A stretch of DNA of 36,999 nt from an uncultured Elusimicrobiales bacterium (GTDB lineage: Bacteria; Elusimicrobiota; Elusimicrobia; Elusimicrobiales; Elusimicrobiaceae). Below, piece by piece: positions 1-8,893 of the stretch. Positions within the stretch are counted from its first letter, which is position 1. The number at the start of each line of letters is the position of its first letter. The notes beneath the pieces were generated by a model. That model was given only the letters and a program-made list of their open reading frames with translations, ran no database searches and was not told where the DNA came from. A program made the translations under genes and the position numbers. The DNA lies in contig CALUXG010000030.1 in the NCBI GenBank assembly GCA_944324685.1, positions 73,073 through 110,071 on the forward strand, written 5' to 3'.

Positions 1-1
1 G

Positions 2-142
2 GATGCGCTGATTGAACGGGGCGTTCCCGCCGCCAATGTCAGCTATGCCGGATATGGGGCGGCCAATCCCGTAGCCACAAATGACACGCTGCTGGGCCGC
101 CGGCAAAACCGCCGCGTGGAACTGGATATTGACGTACAATAA
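2..142 (+). CDS. OmpA-family protein, C-terminal fragment
   Basis: The window opens inside this gene. Only the last 46 codons are seen, ending at TAA 140-142. The peptide contains the SYAGYGAANPVATN stretch followed by GRRQNRRVELDI, which is the end of the OmpA C-terminal peptidoglycan-binding domain (the family's conserved NRRVE signature). Proteins with this domain anchor the outer membrane, or a motor or lipoprotein complex, to peptidoglycan in the periplasm. The N-terminal part lies outside, so I cannot say whether it is a porin, a Pal-type lipoprotein or a MotB-like protein. A terminator follows directly, so it is the last gene of its transcript. Confidence 0.85.
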   Translation, partial: DALIERGVPAANVSYAGYGAANPVATNDTLLGRRQNRRVELDIDVQ

Positions 143-159
143 AGCATTTGGCAGTCCCC

Positions 160-192
160 AAAAAACCCCGCGCATACCCGCGGGTTTTTTTG
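160..192 (+). terminator. Intrinsic terminator after OmpA-family gene
   Basis: A CCCGCG/CGCGGG stem with a short loop is followed by a run of seven T, starting about 20 bases after the stop codon. The A-rich left flank could let it work for the facing minus-strand pilin gene too. Confidence 0.85.
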
Positions 193-237
193 ATATAAAA
201 TTTTCACCGGACAGTCCGCCCTCAAACGCCGCTTGAT

Positions 238-711
238 TTAACAACTGCCGCTGGAAGATTGAAAACCCATCGTGGTGCAAATGCGCTTACCAACGTCGTT
301 TCTAGCCAAACATTTGTCGTCCGGCAATTTTCCCCGCGTATTAGCCTGTTGATATACGCACAAGCTGTAATGCCCGTCCATATCATTCACCTGTACATAA
401 CCCGAGTTATCAATTGAAATCTGATAGTGCTTTGCCGTATAAACACTTCCACTGGCATTATCTAGTTCCAGCGGCAAAGAGCTGAATTTGGTGGGCATGA
501 CCTGTCCGTTGCCGCCGTATAATTGATCCAGAAAAACCGTGTCTCGCGCAGCGGCAATCTGATGCGCCAGCGAAAGTGCTTCCGTAAAATGCGCTCTCTC
601 CACCGAACGACTGTACGAACCTAAAGCAATACCCGCCAAAATGGCGATAATGGCCACCACGGCCATCAATTCCGCCAATGTGAATGCGCGGCGATTTAAA
701 AATATTTTCAT
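238..711 (-). CDS. Type IV pilin-like (prepilin) protein
   Basis: A 157-residue protein starting MKIFLNRRAFTLAELMAVV. The short basic leader, the cleavage point before F and the Glu at mature position 5 are the class III (prepilin peptidase) signal, followed by one N-terminal helix. The C-terminal half has four Cys that could pair (CVY, CLA, CTT and the final C). I chose the ATG at 711 because AGGAG lies just upstream; the reading frame stays open to 795 but that part runs through the promoter. The cleavage site has Ala instead of the usual Gly at -1 (RRA/F), which is less common. It could be a minor pilin or a type II secretion pseudopilin. It differs from the three other pilins in the window, which all have the LIELLVVVLII leader and lack this promoter type. 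Confidence 0.85.
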   Translation of the reverse strand: MKIFLNRRAFTLAELMAVVAIIAILAGIALGSYSRSVERAHFTEALSLAHQIAAARDTVFLDQLYGGNGQVMPTKFSSLPLELDNASGSVYTAKHYQISIDNSGYVQVNDMDGHYSLCVYQQANTRGKLPDDKCLARNDVGKRICTTMGFQSSSGSC

Positions 712-742
712 GTTTGTTCTCCTGTAAAATGCCTTTTCATCT

Positions 743-771
743 AGTATATAGGTTTTAAGCGGGAAATTCAA
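743..771 (-). promoter_or_regulatory. Promoter of pilin-like gene
   Basis: On the minus strand TTGAAT (766-771) and TATACT (743-748) are separated by exactly 17 bases, a good vegetative promoter. It leaves a leader of about 25 bases with an AGGAG ribosome binding site. Confidence 0.8.
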
Positions 772-817
772 ATTTTTATTGTTGAGTCTGAACAACGCAA
801 AACCGTCTGGAAAATAC

Positions 818-823
818 TATAAT
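818..823 (+). promoter_or_regulatory. Promoter -10 box of the nag operon
   Basis: A perfect TATAAT sits 36 bases before the nagF start. No good -35 box is present at 16-18 bases upstream, so an activator could be needed. It is back to back with the pilin promoter in a short divergent region. Confidence 0.55.
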
Positions 824-859
824 GAAAAAAATACCTTCTCTGCCGCACAAGGAGTTTGC

Positions 860-3373
860 ATGTCTGAACTGCACGTATTCTCGCCCGCCGACGGAACGTT
901 GGTTCCGTTGGAACAGGTGCCTGATCCGGCATTTAGCGAAAAAATGCTGGGCGACGGTATAGCTGTCGTCCCCGAAAAAGGTTTTACGGCCGCACCATTT
1001 GACGGCAAAGTCGTCAGCGTGCATAAAGCTTTACATGCCGTAGTGGTAGCTTGCGGCGCGGTGGAGGTACTTATCCACGTAGGGGTGGAAACCGTGGGAT
1101 TGCAAGGCAAAGGATTTAAGACCTTGGTCAAAGTCGGAGACAATGTCAAAAAAGGTCAAAAACTGACGGAATTTGATCCGGAGTTTCTGGCGAAACAAAC
1201 TCCTTGCAACTGGGTAATTTTGATTGTTACTTCCCCCGATAGAGCAAAAATAAACAAATTTCCCGCTCAACGCGTCAAAGCCGGCCAAGACGCTGTATTT
1301 TCCGTTTCCGAAGCCTTGGAGCAAACCTCTAAAGAGGAAAACCTTGACGGACGATGGCTCTTTTCCAAAGACATTATCATCACCGACTTAAACGGATTGC
1401 ATGCGCGGCCGGCGGGACGTTTGGCCGCGGCAGCGAAAAAATACGCTTTTCCCATTCAATTGCTTTGTGCGGAAAAAATTGCCGACGCCAAAAGCTTGGT
1501 AGCCGTTATGGGGCTTTCGCTGGCGCGCGGAAATACCGTACGCCTGCGCGCGCCCGCCGAAGAAGCGGCTGCACCGCAAGCGCTGCAGGAGTTGGCGCTG
1601 CTGCTCTCAAACGGCGCGGGAGAAACTGAAACGGAAGAAGATTCTCCGCTGCCGCTCTGTTCTGAAGAAAAGGATGCGTCTTTTCCGTCCAATACTTCTC
1701 CGTGCAAAGCCCTCACCGCTTGCGGCGGAATCGCTCGGGGACGAGCCTACATTTTTCAATCGGACGACATGGACTTTCCCCAAACCGCCAAAGATCCTCA
1801 AGAGCAACAGCAACTTTTGCGCCAAGCTCTTGAAGCGGTAACAAAAGATTTTGAGGCCGAAATAATCTCCGCCTCCTCTAAAACCGCCAAAGAAATTTTA
1901 CAGGCGCATGCAGAGCTTGCAAAAGATCCTTTTCTAGCCGAACAAACCGCCATTCAAATCCAACAGGGCGCCAGTGCGGCTTTTGCTTTCAGCCAAGCCA
2001 TAGACGCCGCGATAAACGTACTCCACAAAACGAAAAACCGCTTCCTGCGAGAACGCATAAGCGATTTCAAAGATTTACGCCGGCGCGTTTTGTTCAAACT
2101 TACCTCCGGCGACATAAAAAAACCGGATTTTCCCGACCCGTGCATCGTGGTGGCGAACGAATTGCTCCCTTCGGATTTATCTGTATTTGACGCCCGCGTG
2201 CGCGGCGTATTGCTGGCATACGGCTCCCCCACGGCCCACGTATCCATTTTGTTACGCAATATGGGCTTGCCCTCATTGGTAGGCGCGGGAGAGAAAATAT
2301 TATCCATCACCGAAGGAACGGAAGTGGCCCTAAACGCCACGGACGGCGTCGTATATGTAAACCCTGACAAAGAACAAAACGCACACATAGACCATCTGCT
2401 GGCCTTGCAGCAACAAACCTTGCTGCAAAACATGCAAGCTTCCTCCTCCCCCGCGAGTACCACAGATGGAACGCGCATATTCGTTTGTGGCAATGCTTCA
2501 CAGGAACGCGAAGCGTTAGCCGCCGCACAAAACGGCGCGGATGGTCTGGGACTGGTACGTACGGAATTTTCGTTCTTTCAAGCCAAAGAACCTCCAACGC
2601 AAGAGCAGCAGCTTACCCTGTACCAAAACATAACCGCCGCTTTGAACGGCAAACCCGTAACACTTCGCACATTGGACGTCGGGGGAGACAAACCCGTCCC
2701 CTATATGCCGCTGCCGCCGGAAGAAAACCCCATTGTCGGACTGCGCGGCATACGCAATTACGAAGCATACCGTGATATTTTCCTCACTCAAATACGGGCC
2801 ATGCTGCGTGTTACTCCGGCCGGTTTGGTGCGCATCATGCTGCCCATGGTAAGTTTTGTAGATGAATTTTCATATTATAAAAACCTCATTGAAACGGAAA
2901 AACAAAGGCTGGGCATATCCGCCCCCATTCAAATAGGCATGATGGTGGAAGTACCCGCCGCCGCGCTCTTGGCGCGGCAATTTGCGAACGAGGCGGACTT
3001 CTTTTCCATAGGAACAAATGACCTGACGCAATACGCTTTGGCTATAGACCGCGGCCACAAAACACTGTGTACGCAGGCAGACCATTTGCACCCCGCGGTA
3101 TTGCGCTTGATTGAGATGACTTGCCGCGGCGCGCAAACCAAAAGCCGGCCCGTCGCCGTATGCGGCGCCATGGCCGGAGATCTGCAGGCCGTACCGCTGC
3201 TCATAGGGCTGGGAGTAACGGAACTGGCCGTGGGAGCAAGCGCCATAGCACAGGTAAAAGCTTTGGTGAGAAAGCTGGATAAAAAACACTGCATACAGGC
3301 GGCGCAACATGCCTGCGAGCTGGATAATGCCGCAGAAGTACGCGCGTGGGTGAAAAAAGAATTCAACTTATGA
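860..3373 (+). CDS. nagF: PTS multiphosphoryl transfer protein, IIA-HPr-enzyme I fusion
   Basis: An 837-residue fusion of the soluble PTS parts. Residues about 1-145 are a glucose-type IIA domain with active-site His59 and His73 (LHAVVV, LIHVGVETV). Residues about 165-250 are HPr with His181 in GLHARPAG. Residues about 285-837 are enzyme I, with the phospho-His460 in SPTAHVSILLR, the PEP-site Cys768 in VCGAMAGD and the GTNDLTQYALAIDR motif. The protein would pass phosphate from PEP through EI and HPr to IIA and then to the IIB domain of the neighbouring NagE. The same architecture is known as NagF for GlcNAc uptake in Pseudomonas and relatives. The start at 860 follows AAGGAG at 849-854. The acidic stretch around residues 255-270 looks like a linker. 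nagE follows 16 bases later. Confidence 0.95.
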   Translation: MSELHVFSPADGTLVPLEQVPDPAFSEKMLGDGIAVVPEKGFTAAPFDGKVVSVHKALHAVVVACGAVEVLIHVGVETVGLQGKGFKTLVKVGDNVKKGQKLTEFDPEFLAKQTPCNWVILIVTSPDRAKINKFPAQRVKAGQDAVFSVSEALEQTSKEENLDGRWLFSKDIIITDLNGLHARPAGRLAAAAKKYAFPIQLLCAEKIADAKSLVAVMGLSLARGNTVRLRAPAEEAAAPQALQELALLLSNGAGETETEEDSPLPLCSEEKDASFPSNTSPCKALTACGGIARGRAYIFQSDDMDFPQTAKDPQEQQQLLRQALEAVTKDFEAEIISASSKTAKEILQAHAELAKDPFLAEQTAIQIQQGASAAFAFSQAIDAAINVLHKTKNRFLRERISDFKDLRRRVLFKLTSGDIKKPDFPDPCIVVANELLPSDLSVFDARVRGVLLAYGSPTAHVSILLRNMGLPSLVGAGEKILSITEGTEVALNATDGVVYVNPDKEQNAHIDHLLALQQQTLLQNMQASSSPASTTDGTRIFVCGNASQEREALAAAQNGADGLGLVRTEFSFFQAKEPPTQEQQLTLYQNITAALNGKPVTLRTLDVGGDKPVPYMPLPPEENPIVGLRGIRNYEAYRDIFLTQIRAMLRVTPAGLVRIMLPMVSFVDEFSYYKNLIETEKQRLGISAPIQIGMMVEVPAAALLARQFANEADFFSIGTNDLTQYALAIDRGHKTLCTQADHLHPAVLRLIEMTCRGAQTKSRPVAVCGAMAGDLQAVPLLIGLGVTELAVGASAIAQVKALVRKLDKKHCIQAAQHACELDNAAEVRAWVKKEFNL

Positions 3374-3389
3374 TATTTGGGAGAACAAC

Positions 3390-4871
3390 ATGCAAAACTT
3401 TAAGAATTTTTTGCCGGCTTGCGGCAGAGGTTTGGTAAAACTGGGCAAAGCGCTTATGCTGCCCATTGCCGTGCTGCCCATTGCCGGCTTGTTGCTGCGT
3501 TTGGGCCAGCCGGATCTTTTGAACATTGCTTTCGTGGCGGAAGCGGGACAAGCCGTATTTACCAATTTACCGGTGATCTTCGCTTTGGGTATAGCTATAG
3601 GTTTTGCCGATGAAAATCACGGTGCGGCGGCTTTGGCGGCATTTGTAGGCTATATTATTTTAACCGCTTCGCTGCGCGTATTGGATGAAAATATAGACAT
3701 GGGCGTACTGGGAGGCATTATTGTAGGCATTACCGCCGGCTTGCTGTACAACAAATACAAAAGCATAAAACTTCCTTCTTATCTTGCGTTTTTTGGAGGG
3801 CGGCGTTTTGTACCCATCATAACGGGCGGCGTTTGTCTGCTTATCGCGGCGGCGGCATATTTTATATGGCCTCCCATTGCACGCGTAATCGGCGCGTTTG
3901 GAGACTGGACCATTACTTCCGGAAATATCGGCCTTTTCTTCTACGGAGTGGCCAACCGCCTGCTTATTCCGCTGGGACTGCATCATATTTTGAATAATCT
4001 GGTCTGGTTTCAATTCGGCGATTTTGAAATCATCAAAGAAGGAGCCGTCAGCATGGTACATGGGGATTTGGCGCGTTTCTTCGCCGGAGATCCCATGGCC
4101 GGTCCTTTTATGGCAGGCTTTTTCCCCGTGATGATGTTCGGGCTGCCAGCCGCTTGTCTGGCCATGATCGCCACGGCAAAAAGTTCACGCAAAAAAGCCA
4201 TAGGAGGCCTTTTATTGTCCATGGCGCTGACGTCATTCTTAACCGGAATTACCGAACCCGTGGAATTTTCTTTTATGTTCTTGGCTTTTCCTTTATTTGT
4301 GCTGCATGCTTTGCTCACCGGCCTGTCCATGGTCATCATGAACGTATTAAACGTCAAGCTGGGCTTCACGTTTTCGGCGGGCTTATTTGACTATCTGCTC
4401 AGTTATGGCCTTGGGAAAAACGGGCTCTACCTCATTCCTGTGGGCATGGTGTACGGCGTGGTTTATTATTTTCTGTTTAAGTGGGCCATTGTGAAATTCA
4501 ATCTGGCCACCCCCGGCCGAGAACCCGAAGAACCGGCAGCTTGCGCGTTGGGCCCCGCCGCCACAGCAACGGCAAGCGCCTCCAACGCCGTCTTGCAAGA
4601 ACATTCCGATACGGCTTTTCCCCCCGTCTCAGACCAAAGCCTCGGGGCAAATTATTTGCGCGGATTAGGCGGAAAAGCAAATATAAAAAATATTGATGCC
4701 TGCGCCACCCGTCTGCGTCTGACGGTGGCCGATACGGAAAAAATAGACGTCGCCGCCCTGAAAGCTCTGGGAGCGCGCGGCGTCATCAAAGCCGCCGGAG
4801 GAGTGGCGCAAGTGATTATCGGACCGGAAGCGGACGGAATTTGCGACGAAATTAAAAAATACCTGAAATAA
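3390..4871 (+). CDS. nagE: PTS N-acetylglucosamine transporter, EIICB
   Basis: A 493-residue inner-membrane permease of the glucose/GlcNAc family. The N-terminal about 370 residues are the IIC channel domain, with hydrophobic helices and the DENHGAAALAAFVGY stretch typical of NagE. A linker rich in Ala and Pro follows. The last about 75 residues are the IIB domain with the phospho-Cys438 in IDACATRLRL. The IIA domain found at the end of E. coli NagE is absent here, and nagF upstream supplies it. GGGAG precedes the start. The substrate is inferred to be GlcNAc because nagB and nagA follow directly. Confidence 0.95.
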   Translation: MQNFKNFLPACGRGLVKLGKALMLPIAVLPIAGLLLRLGQPDLLNIAFVAEAGQAVFTNLPVIFALGIAIGFADENHGAAALAAFVGYIILTASLRVLDENIDMGVLGGIIVGITAGLLYNKYKSIKLPSYLAFFGGRRFVPIITGGVCLLIAAAAYFIWPPIARVIGAFGDWTITSGNIGLFFYGVANRLLIPLGLHHILNNLVWFQFGDFEIIKEGAVSMVHGDLARFFAGDPMAGPFMAGFFPVMMFGLPAACLAMIATAKSSRKKAIGGLLLSMALTSFLTGITEPVEFSFMFLAFPLFVLHALLTGLSMVIMNVLNVKLGFTFSAGLFDYLLSYGLGKNGLYLIPVGMVYGVVYYFLFKWAIVKFNLATPGREPEEPAACALGPAATATASASNAVLQEHSDTAFPPVSDQSLGANYLRGLGGKANIKNIDACATRLRLTVADTEKIDVAALKALGARGVIKAAGGVAQVIIGPEADGICDEIKKYLK

Positions 4872-4873
4872 TT

Positions 4874-5677
4874 ATGAAACTCATCATCACAAAGCACAAT
4901 TTAGGCCTTTGGGCAGCTTCTTATATACGCGCACGTTGGACGGCCCGTACCAAGGATCCGTTTGTACTCGGGCTTCCCACGGGAGGAACCGTCGTGGACA
5001 TGTATGCCGCTCTGGCGGCATTGGTTAAAAACGGAAAAATGTCTTTCAAGAATATAGTAACCTTTAACATGGATGAATATGTGGGTTTGGCACCGGACAA
5101 TGAGCAAAGCTATCATTATTACATGAAACATCATTTGTTTGATCAGGTGGACATATCTCCCCGCAACATACATATTTTGGACGGACAGGCGGAGGATTTG
5201 ACGGGGCAATGCGCCGCATATGAAGAAGCCATTAAACAAGCCGGCGGCGTAGACTTGTTTTTAGGCGGAGTAGGACGCAATGGACATCTGGCGTTTAATG
5301 AACCGAATTCTCCGTTTGATTCGCGTACGCGCGTCATGGAACTGACCGAAAGTACACGTCAGGCCAATGCGCGCTTCTTTCACAACGATCCTTTTCAAGT
5401 ACCCGCCAAAGCATTAACCGTAGGCATAGGCACGGTGCTGGAAAGCAGGGAGTTGCTGTTTTTGGCCAGCGGCAGACAAAAAGCCGAAGCCGTGGCGCGT
5501 TTGGCCCAAGGTCCTATTACCGAAAAATGGCCCATTACCGCGTTAAAAACACATCCGCGCGCAACATTGCTGGTAGACCCTGAAGCAGCCTCTGCACTGA
5601 CGGCTGACATGAAAGAACAAATAGGCCAAACGCGGCCTGCACAAAACAGCCAAGATCTGATACTTACCATAGAATGA
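4874..5677 (+). CDS. nagB: Glucosamine-6-phosphate deaminase
   Basis: A 267-residue protein, about the length of E. coli NagB. It converts glucosamine-6-P to fructose-6-P and ammonia, feeding amino sugars into glycolysis. Visible motifs are the phosphate loop LGLPTGGT, FNMDEYVGL with the catalytic Asp67, and GGVGRNGHLAFNEP with His138 and Glu143. The position of E. coli Asp141 holds Asn136, a substitution also known in Bacillus-type NagB enzymes, so activity is expected. It starts two bases after the nagE stop, which suggests translational coupling. Confidence 0.95.
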   Translation: MKLIITKHNLGLWAASYIRARWTARTKDPFVLGLPTGGTVVDMYAALAALVKNGKMSFKNIVTFNMDEYVGLAPDNEQSYHYYMKHHLFDQVDISPRNIHILDGQAEDLTGQCAAYEEAIKQAGGVDLFLGGVGRNGHLAFNEPNSPFDSRTRVMELTESTRQANARFFHNDPFQVPAKALTVGIGTVLESRELLFLASGRQKAEAVARLAQGPITEKWPITALKTHPRATLLVDPEAASALTADMKEQIGQTRPAQNSQDLILTIE

Positions 5678-5685
5678 GGACATGT

Positions 5686-6825
5686 ATGAAACATCAGTTA
5701 ATTATCAATGCACGCGTCATAACAGCGGAAAAAATACTGCCGGAACATTGTATAGAAATAAAAGACGGCAAAATTACCGTCGTGTTCCCCTGCCAACGGC
5801 TGCAGGCTTTGCAAAACGATATAGAAATTTATGACGCCAAAGGTGCATACGCCGCCCCGGGATTAATAGATGAACATATACATGGTTTTGCCGGTTTCGG
5901 GCCGGAACTGGCCAGCGAGGAAGCACTGCTATATATGTCGGAAAAGCTGGGCGAAAACGGCGTAACGGCTTTCTGCCCCACGCTTTACTGCGGACAGCCC
6001 AAAGATATGCTGCGCCGCATCCGAAATACCGTAGGCGCTTTTGGCAAAGAAAAAGGCGCACGCATTCTGGGATATCACTTGGAAGGCCCTTTTATATCTC
6101 CCAAAAAACCCGGGGTCATGAAGCCGCAAGATATTTCGCTGATAGATATTCCCGCATTGGAAAGACTGTACGAAGCGGCGCAAGGACGAATCATAAACAT
6201 GACCGTCGCACCGGAACTGCATGGTATTGAACTGCTGGTTAACTATTGCCATGAACATCATATTCGGCTGCAGGCAGGCCACACGGACGCCACATACAAG
6301 GAATTTATGTACGGAGCGGAACTGGGCATCACGCACGCGACACATGCTTTTAACGCCATGCGCGAATTCAGCCACCGCGAACCCGGGGCGGCGGGTGCAG
6401 TACTGTTTCAGCCGGAAATTTCCGCCGAAATCATAGCGGACGGAAGACATGTCCATCCGGAAGTAGTGGCTTTTTTGGCACGCGTCAAACCCATCAAAAA
6501 CATCGTGCTAATCACGGACGCTTTGCGGCCCACGGCTCAGACGCAGCCGCCGTTTACCGCCAATGAAGACGAGGTTTTTTTGGAAGACGGCGTATGGAAA
6601 CGCAGTTCCGATTCCGTCATAGCCGGCTCTGCTTTGACGATGCTGGAAGGAATCAAAAATCTGGTGTCTTTCGGGCTGACTCTGCCTCAGGCCGTAACCT
6701 GCGCTTCCGCCAATCCCGCACGCATATTGGGACTGACCAGTAAAGGCTCTTTGGAGCCGGGCATGGATGCGGATATTACGCTTTTTGACGCCAATTTCCG
6801 CCCCATACGAACTTTTCTGGCTTAA
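5686..6825 (+). CDS. nagA: N-acetylglucosamine-6-phosphate deacetylase
   Basis: A 379-residue amidohydrolase that removes acetate from GlcNAc-6-P, giving the substrate of NagB. The family residues are present: H64xH66 in DEHIHGF, Glu133 in HLEGPF, His199 in QAGHTD, His220 in HATHAFNAM and the catalytic Asp278 in LITDAL. I chose the ATG at 5686 because the AGGA overlapping the nagB stop is five bases upstream; another ATG at 5674 overlaps nagB but has no such site. It ends the operon before a hairpin terminator. Confidence 0.95.
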   Translation: MKHQLIINARVITAEKILPEHCIEIKDGKITVVFPCQRLQALQNDIEIYDAKGAYAAPGLIDEHIHGFAGFGPELASEEALLYMSEKLGENGVTAFCPTLYCGQPKDMLRRIRNTVGAFGKEKGARILGYHLEGPFISPKKPGVMKPQDISLIDIPALERLYEAAQGRIINMTVAPELHGIELLVNYCHEHHIRLQAGHTDATYKEFMYGAELGITHATHAFNAMREFSHREPGAAGAVLFQPEISAEIIADGRHVHPEVVAFLARVKPIKNIVLITDALRPTAQTQPPFTANEDEVFLEDGVWKRSSDSVIAGSALTMLEGIKNLVSFGLTLPQAVTCASANPARILGLTSKGSLEPGMDADITLFDANFRPIRTFLA

Positions 6826-6845
6826 ACCGCAGTTCACCACATAAA

Positions 6846-6882
6846 CAAAAACGGCGCGACAATATACGCTGCCCCGTTTTTG
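6846..6882 (+). terminator. Terminator of the nag operon
   Basis: The arms CAAAAACGG and CCGTTTTTG pair over nine bases, about 20 bases after the nagA stop, ending in a T-rich flank. Confidence 0.75.
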
Positions 6883-6934
6883 CCCTTTATTTTTATATTT
6901 TGTAGAATATATATATAAACTTACAGTCGTGTAT

Positions 6935-6971
6935 CCAAGCCGCCGCGCTGTTTAGGCGGCTTGGTTTTTCT
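6935..6971 (+). terminator. Terminator-like hairpin directly before the MATE gene
   Basis: A perfect 10-bp stem (CCAAGCCGCC / GGCGGCTTGG) with a 10-base loop is followed by TTTTTCT. It lies after the nag terminator and only 7 bases before the MATE start codon, so no gene upstream needs it. It may act as an attenuator in the leader of the transporter gene. AT-rich sequence at about 6905-6920 could hold the promoter. Confidence 0.7.
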
Positions 6972-6978
6972 GGTCCCC

Positions 6979-8364
6979 ATGAAGAAAAAACAAAACCAAG
7001 CAGGAAACCCTTTTAAGGCCCGCACCATATCCAGTTTACTGATTAAATTTTCGGCGCCGGCCGTGGCGGGCATGTTTGTCAGCGCGCTGTACAATATTAT
7101 CTCCCGTATTTATGTAGGACATGAATTCGGCGCACCGGGCATTGCCAGCATTACCCTGTTGTTCCCCATGGGATTTTTCTTCATGGCTTTCAGTGTGCTT
7201 ATCGGCGTAGGGGCCAATGCGCTCTTTTCCATACGTCTGGGAGAAAAAAAAGAAGAAGAAGCTCAGCTGATTATGGGCAATGCTTTTGTGGCCTTATCTC
7301 TTATCAGCGGCGTATTGATGGGCGCGGGTTATGTGTTCATGGAACCTATTTTGCTGTTTTTGGGAGCGGACGAGGTAACTTTGCCTTACGTAACGCCGTA
7401 TATGCAGCTGGTGCTGCCCGGATATGCCCTGTTTAATGTAGGCGCCGGCATGAACAACTTTATTCGCTCGTCCGGTTTTCCCAAAACAGCCATGGCTACA
7501 CAATTCATCGGCGCTTTCTTAAATTTAACCGTTGCGCCTATCACCATTTTTGCATTGGACTGGGGCATGCGCGGCGCAGCGGCGGCCACCGTATGCGGGC
7601 AGGTGGTATCCTTTGCATGGATTTTGCTTTTCTTTCTGGGACCGAGAAGCAAATATAAACTGCATTGGAGATATATGCGACTTCGTTGGCATATTTTATC
7701 GGCCAGCATGCTTATTGGCGTATCGCAAATGGTGTTTCAGCTGGCTTCCAGCGCCATGAATTTCTTACTTAACCACGCCTTGTTAAAATATGGCGGAAAT
7801 GTGGCGGTGTCTGCCATGGGCATAGCCATCAGCGCAAACGCCATTTTCCTCATGCCGATTTTAGGCTTAAGCCAAGGCGCACAGCCGCTTATCGGCTATA
7901 ATTACGGCGCACGCAAATACGCCACTTCTTTCCAAACCTTAAAAATGGCTTTACGCTGGGGAATTAGTTTTGGATTTATGGGATCTATGATTGCGCTGTG
8001 TTTTGCACCGTACATCGTACGCATCTTTAACGGTACGGATCAAGAACTTATCACCTTGGCGGCGCGCGCGGTGCGTATCTTGAATATTTTTACAGCTTTT
8101 GACGCGCTGCAAATTCTGGGCAGCAGCTTCTTCCAAGCCATCAACAAACCCTTCCGCGCAGCGGTGCTGAGTCTCTCGCGCCAAATACTGATTCTGATTC
8201 CGTTGGTGTTGATTATGCCGTTGATGTTCGGTTTGTACGGCGTATTCTTTGCCCCGCCGATAGCGGATTTTTTGTCCTGCGTACTGACGTATTTGATGCT
8301 GCGCGGATATTTTGCCAAATACCGCCAAAACTTTTTCTTCAGCAAGAAATTTTCCGCACGGTAA
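6979..8364 (+). CDS. MATE family multidrug/sodium antiporter
   Basis: A 461-residue polytopic membrane protein with about 12 hydrophobic segments. The N-terminal LIKFSAPAVAGMFVSALYN and RIYVGHEFGAPGIAS, and the repeat-half SQGAQPLIGYNYGARKY, match the MATE/NorM-DinF family, which exports drugs or metabolites in exchange for Na+ or H+. I chose the ATG at 6979; an in-frame TTG at 6961 lies inside the hairpin. No clear Shine-Dalgarno sequence precedes it, which together with the hairpin points to controlled translation or transcription. The substrate cannot be told from sequence. Confidence 0.9.
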   Translation: MKKKQNQAGNPFKARTISSLLIKFSAPAVAGMFVSALYNIISRIYVGHEFGAPGIASITLLFPMGFFFMAFSVLIGVGANALFSIRLGEKKEEEAQLIMGNAFVALSLISGVLMGAGYVFMEPILLFLGADEVTLPYVTPYMQLVLPGYALFNVGAGMNNFIRSSGFPKTAMATQFIGAFLNLTVAPITIFALDWGMRGAAAATVCGQVVSFAWILLFFLGPRSKYKLHWRYMRLRWHILSASMLIGVSQMVFQLASSAMNFLLNHALLKYGGNVAVSAMGIAISANAIFLMPILGLSQGAQPLIGYNYGARKYATSFQTLKMALRWGISFGFMGSMIALCFAPYIVRIFNGTDQELITLAARAVRILNIFTAFDALQILGSSFFQAINKPFRAAVLSLSRQILILIPLVLIMPLMFGLYGVFFAPPIADFLSCVLTYLMLRGYFAKYRQNFFFSKKFSAR

Positions 8365-8396
8365 AAAGGGGCCTTTTAAGGCCCCTGATTTTTTAG
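8365..8396. terminator. Bidirectional terminator between MATE and pilin genes
   Basis: The palindrome AGGGGCC-TTTTAA-GGCCCCT has an A-run on the left and a T-run on the right, so it can end transcription from both convergent genes. Confidence 0.85.
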
Positions 8397-8893
8397 AAAT
8401 CGTATATTAACGCCTGTGTTACGGAATCCGTTCGGGGATTTGTTTTTCCCGTCATGTTTTGACAAAGTCGTTGGGCGCGTTCTGCTCCGTCCGGATATGC
8501 CCAACAGCTTCTGGCCCCGTTTTTATAAGCCACATAATAACCTACTCCCGCTTTTTCATCTGTGGAATATAGATAAGAACTCTTGCGGGAATTACCGGAA
8601 AAACCCAAAAAAATGTGGAAATCGCCTTGGCCATACATTCCAGTTCCGCTTGCCAAAATTTTATATCCGGAGGGAAACAGGCCGCTGTCTAAATCATGAA
8701 AAGAAACTGCATAGACCCCGTTGGACATATAGTAAACCTGTTGGGCTTTATACATGGCATCTACATTGGACATAAGCTGCGTATAGCGTGATTTGTCCAC
8801 AACGGTTTGATATTGCGGCAAAGCAATAGCCGCCAAAATGCCGATAATCAGCACCACAACCAACAATTCAATTAATGTAAAACCTTGTTTCAT
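8393..8893 (-). CDS. Type IV pilin-like protein
   Basis: A 166-residue prepilin starting MKQGFTLIELLVVVLII. It has a minimal leader MKQG, cleavage after Gly, Glu at mature position 5, and the hydrophobic helix followed by ALPQYQTVVDKSRYTQ, as in PilA/PilE and pseudopilins. A YYMSNGVYAVSFHDLD segment is shared in style with the other pilins here. Cys residues in SCWAYP and RLCQNM could close a C-terminal disulfide loop. AGGAAG lies seven bases before the start. Its upstream region is almost identical to that of the pilin at 36073-36549, including a 30-codon overlapping ORF and a long T tract. Confidence 0.92.
   Translation of the reverse strand: MKQGFTLIELLVVVLIIGILAAIALPQYQTVVDKSRYTQLMSNVDAMYKAQQVYYMSNGVYAVSFHDLDSGLFPSGYKILASGTGMYGQGDFHIFLGFSGNSRKSSYLYSTDEKAGVGYYVAYKNGARSCWAYPDGAERAQRLCQNMTGKTNPRTDSVTQALIYDF

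Noticed and set aside
2485-2775. Long alternative frames inside nagF and other large genes
   Set aside because: They are shadows of well-recognised proteins and show basic, Arg-rich composition typical of out-of-frame reading.
5266-5310. Loss of NagB activity because the E. coli Asp141 position is Asn
   Set aside because: The same Asn is known in Bacillus-type NagB enzymes, and Asp67, His138 and Glu143 are intact.
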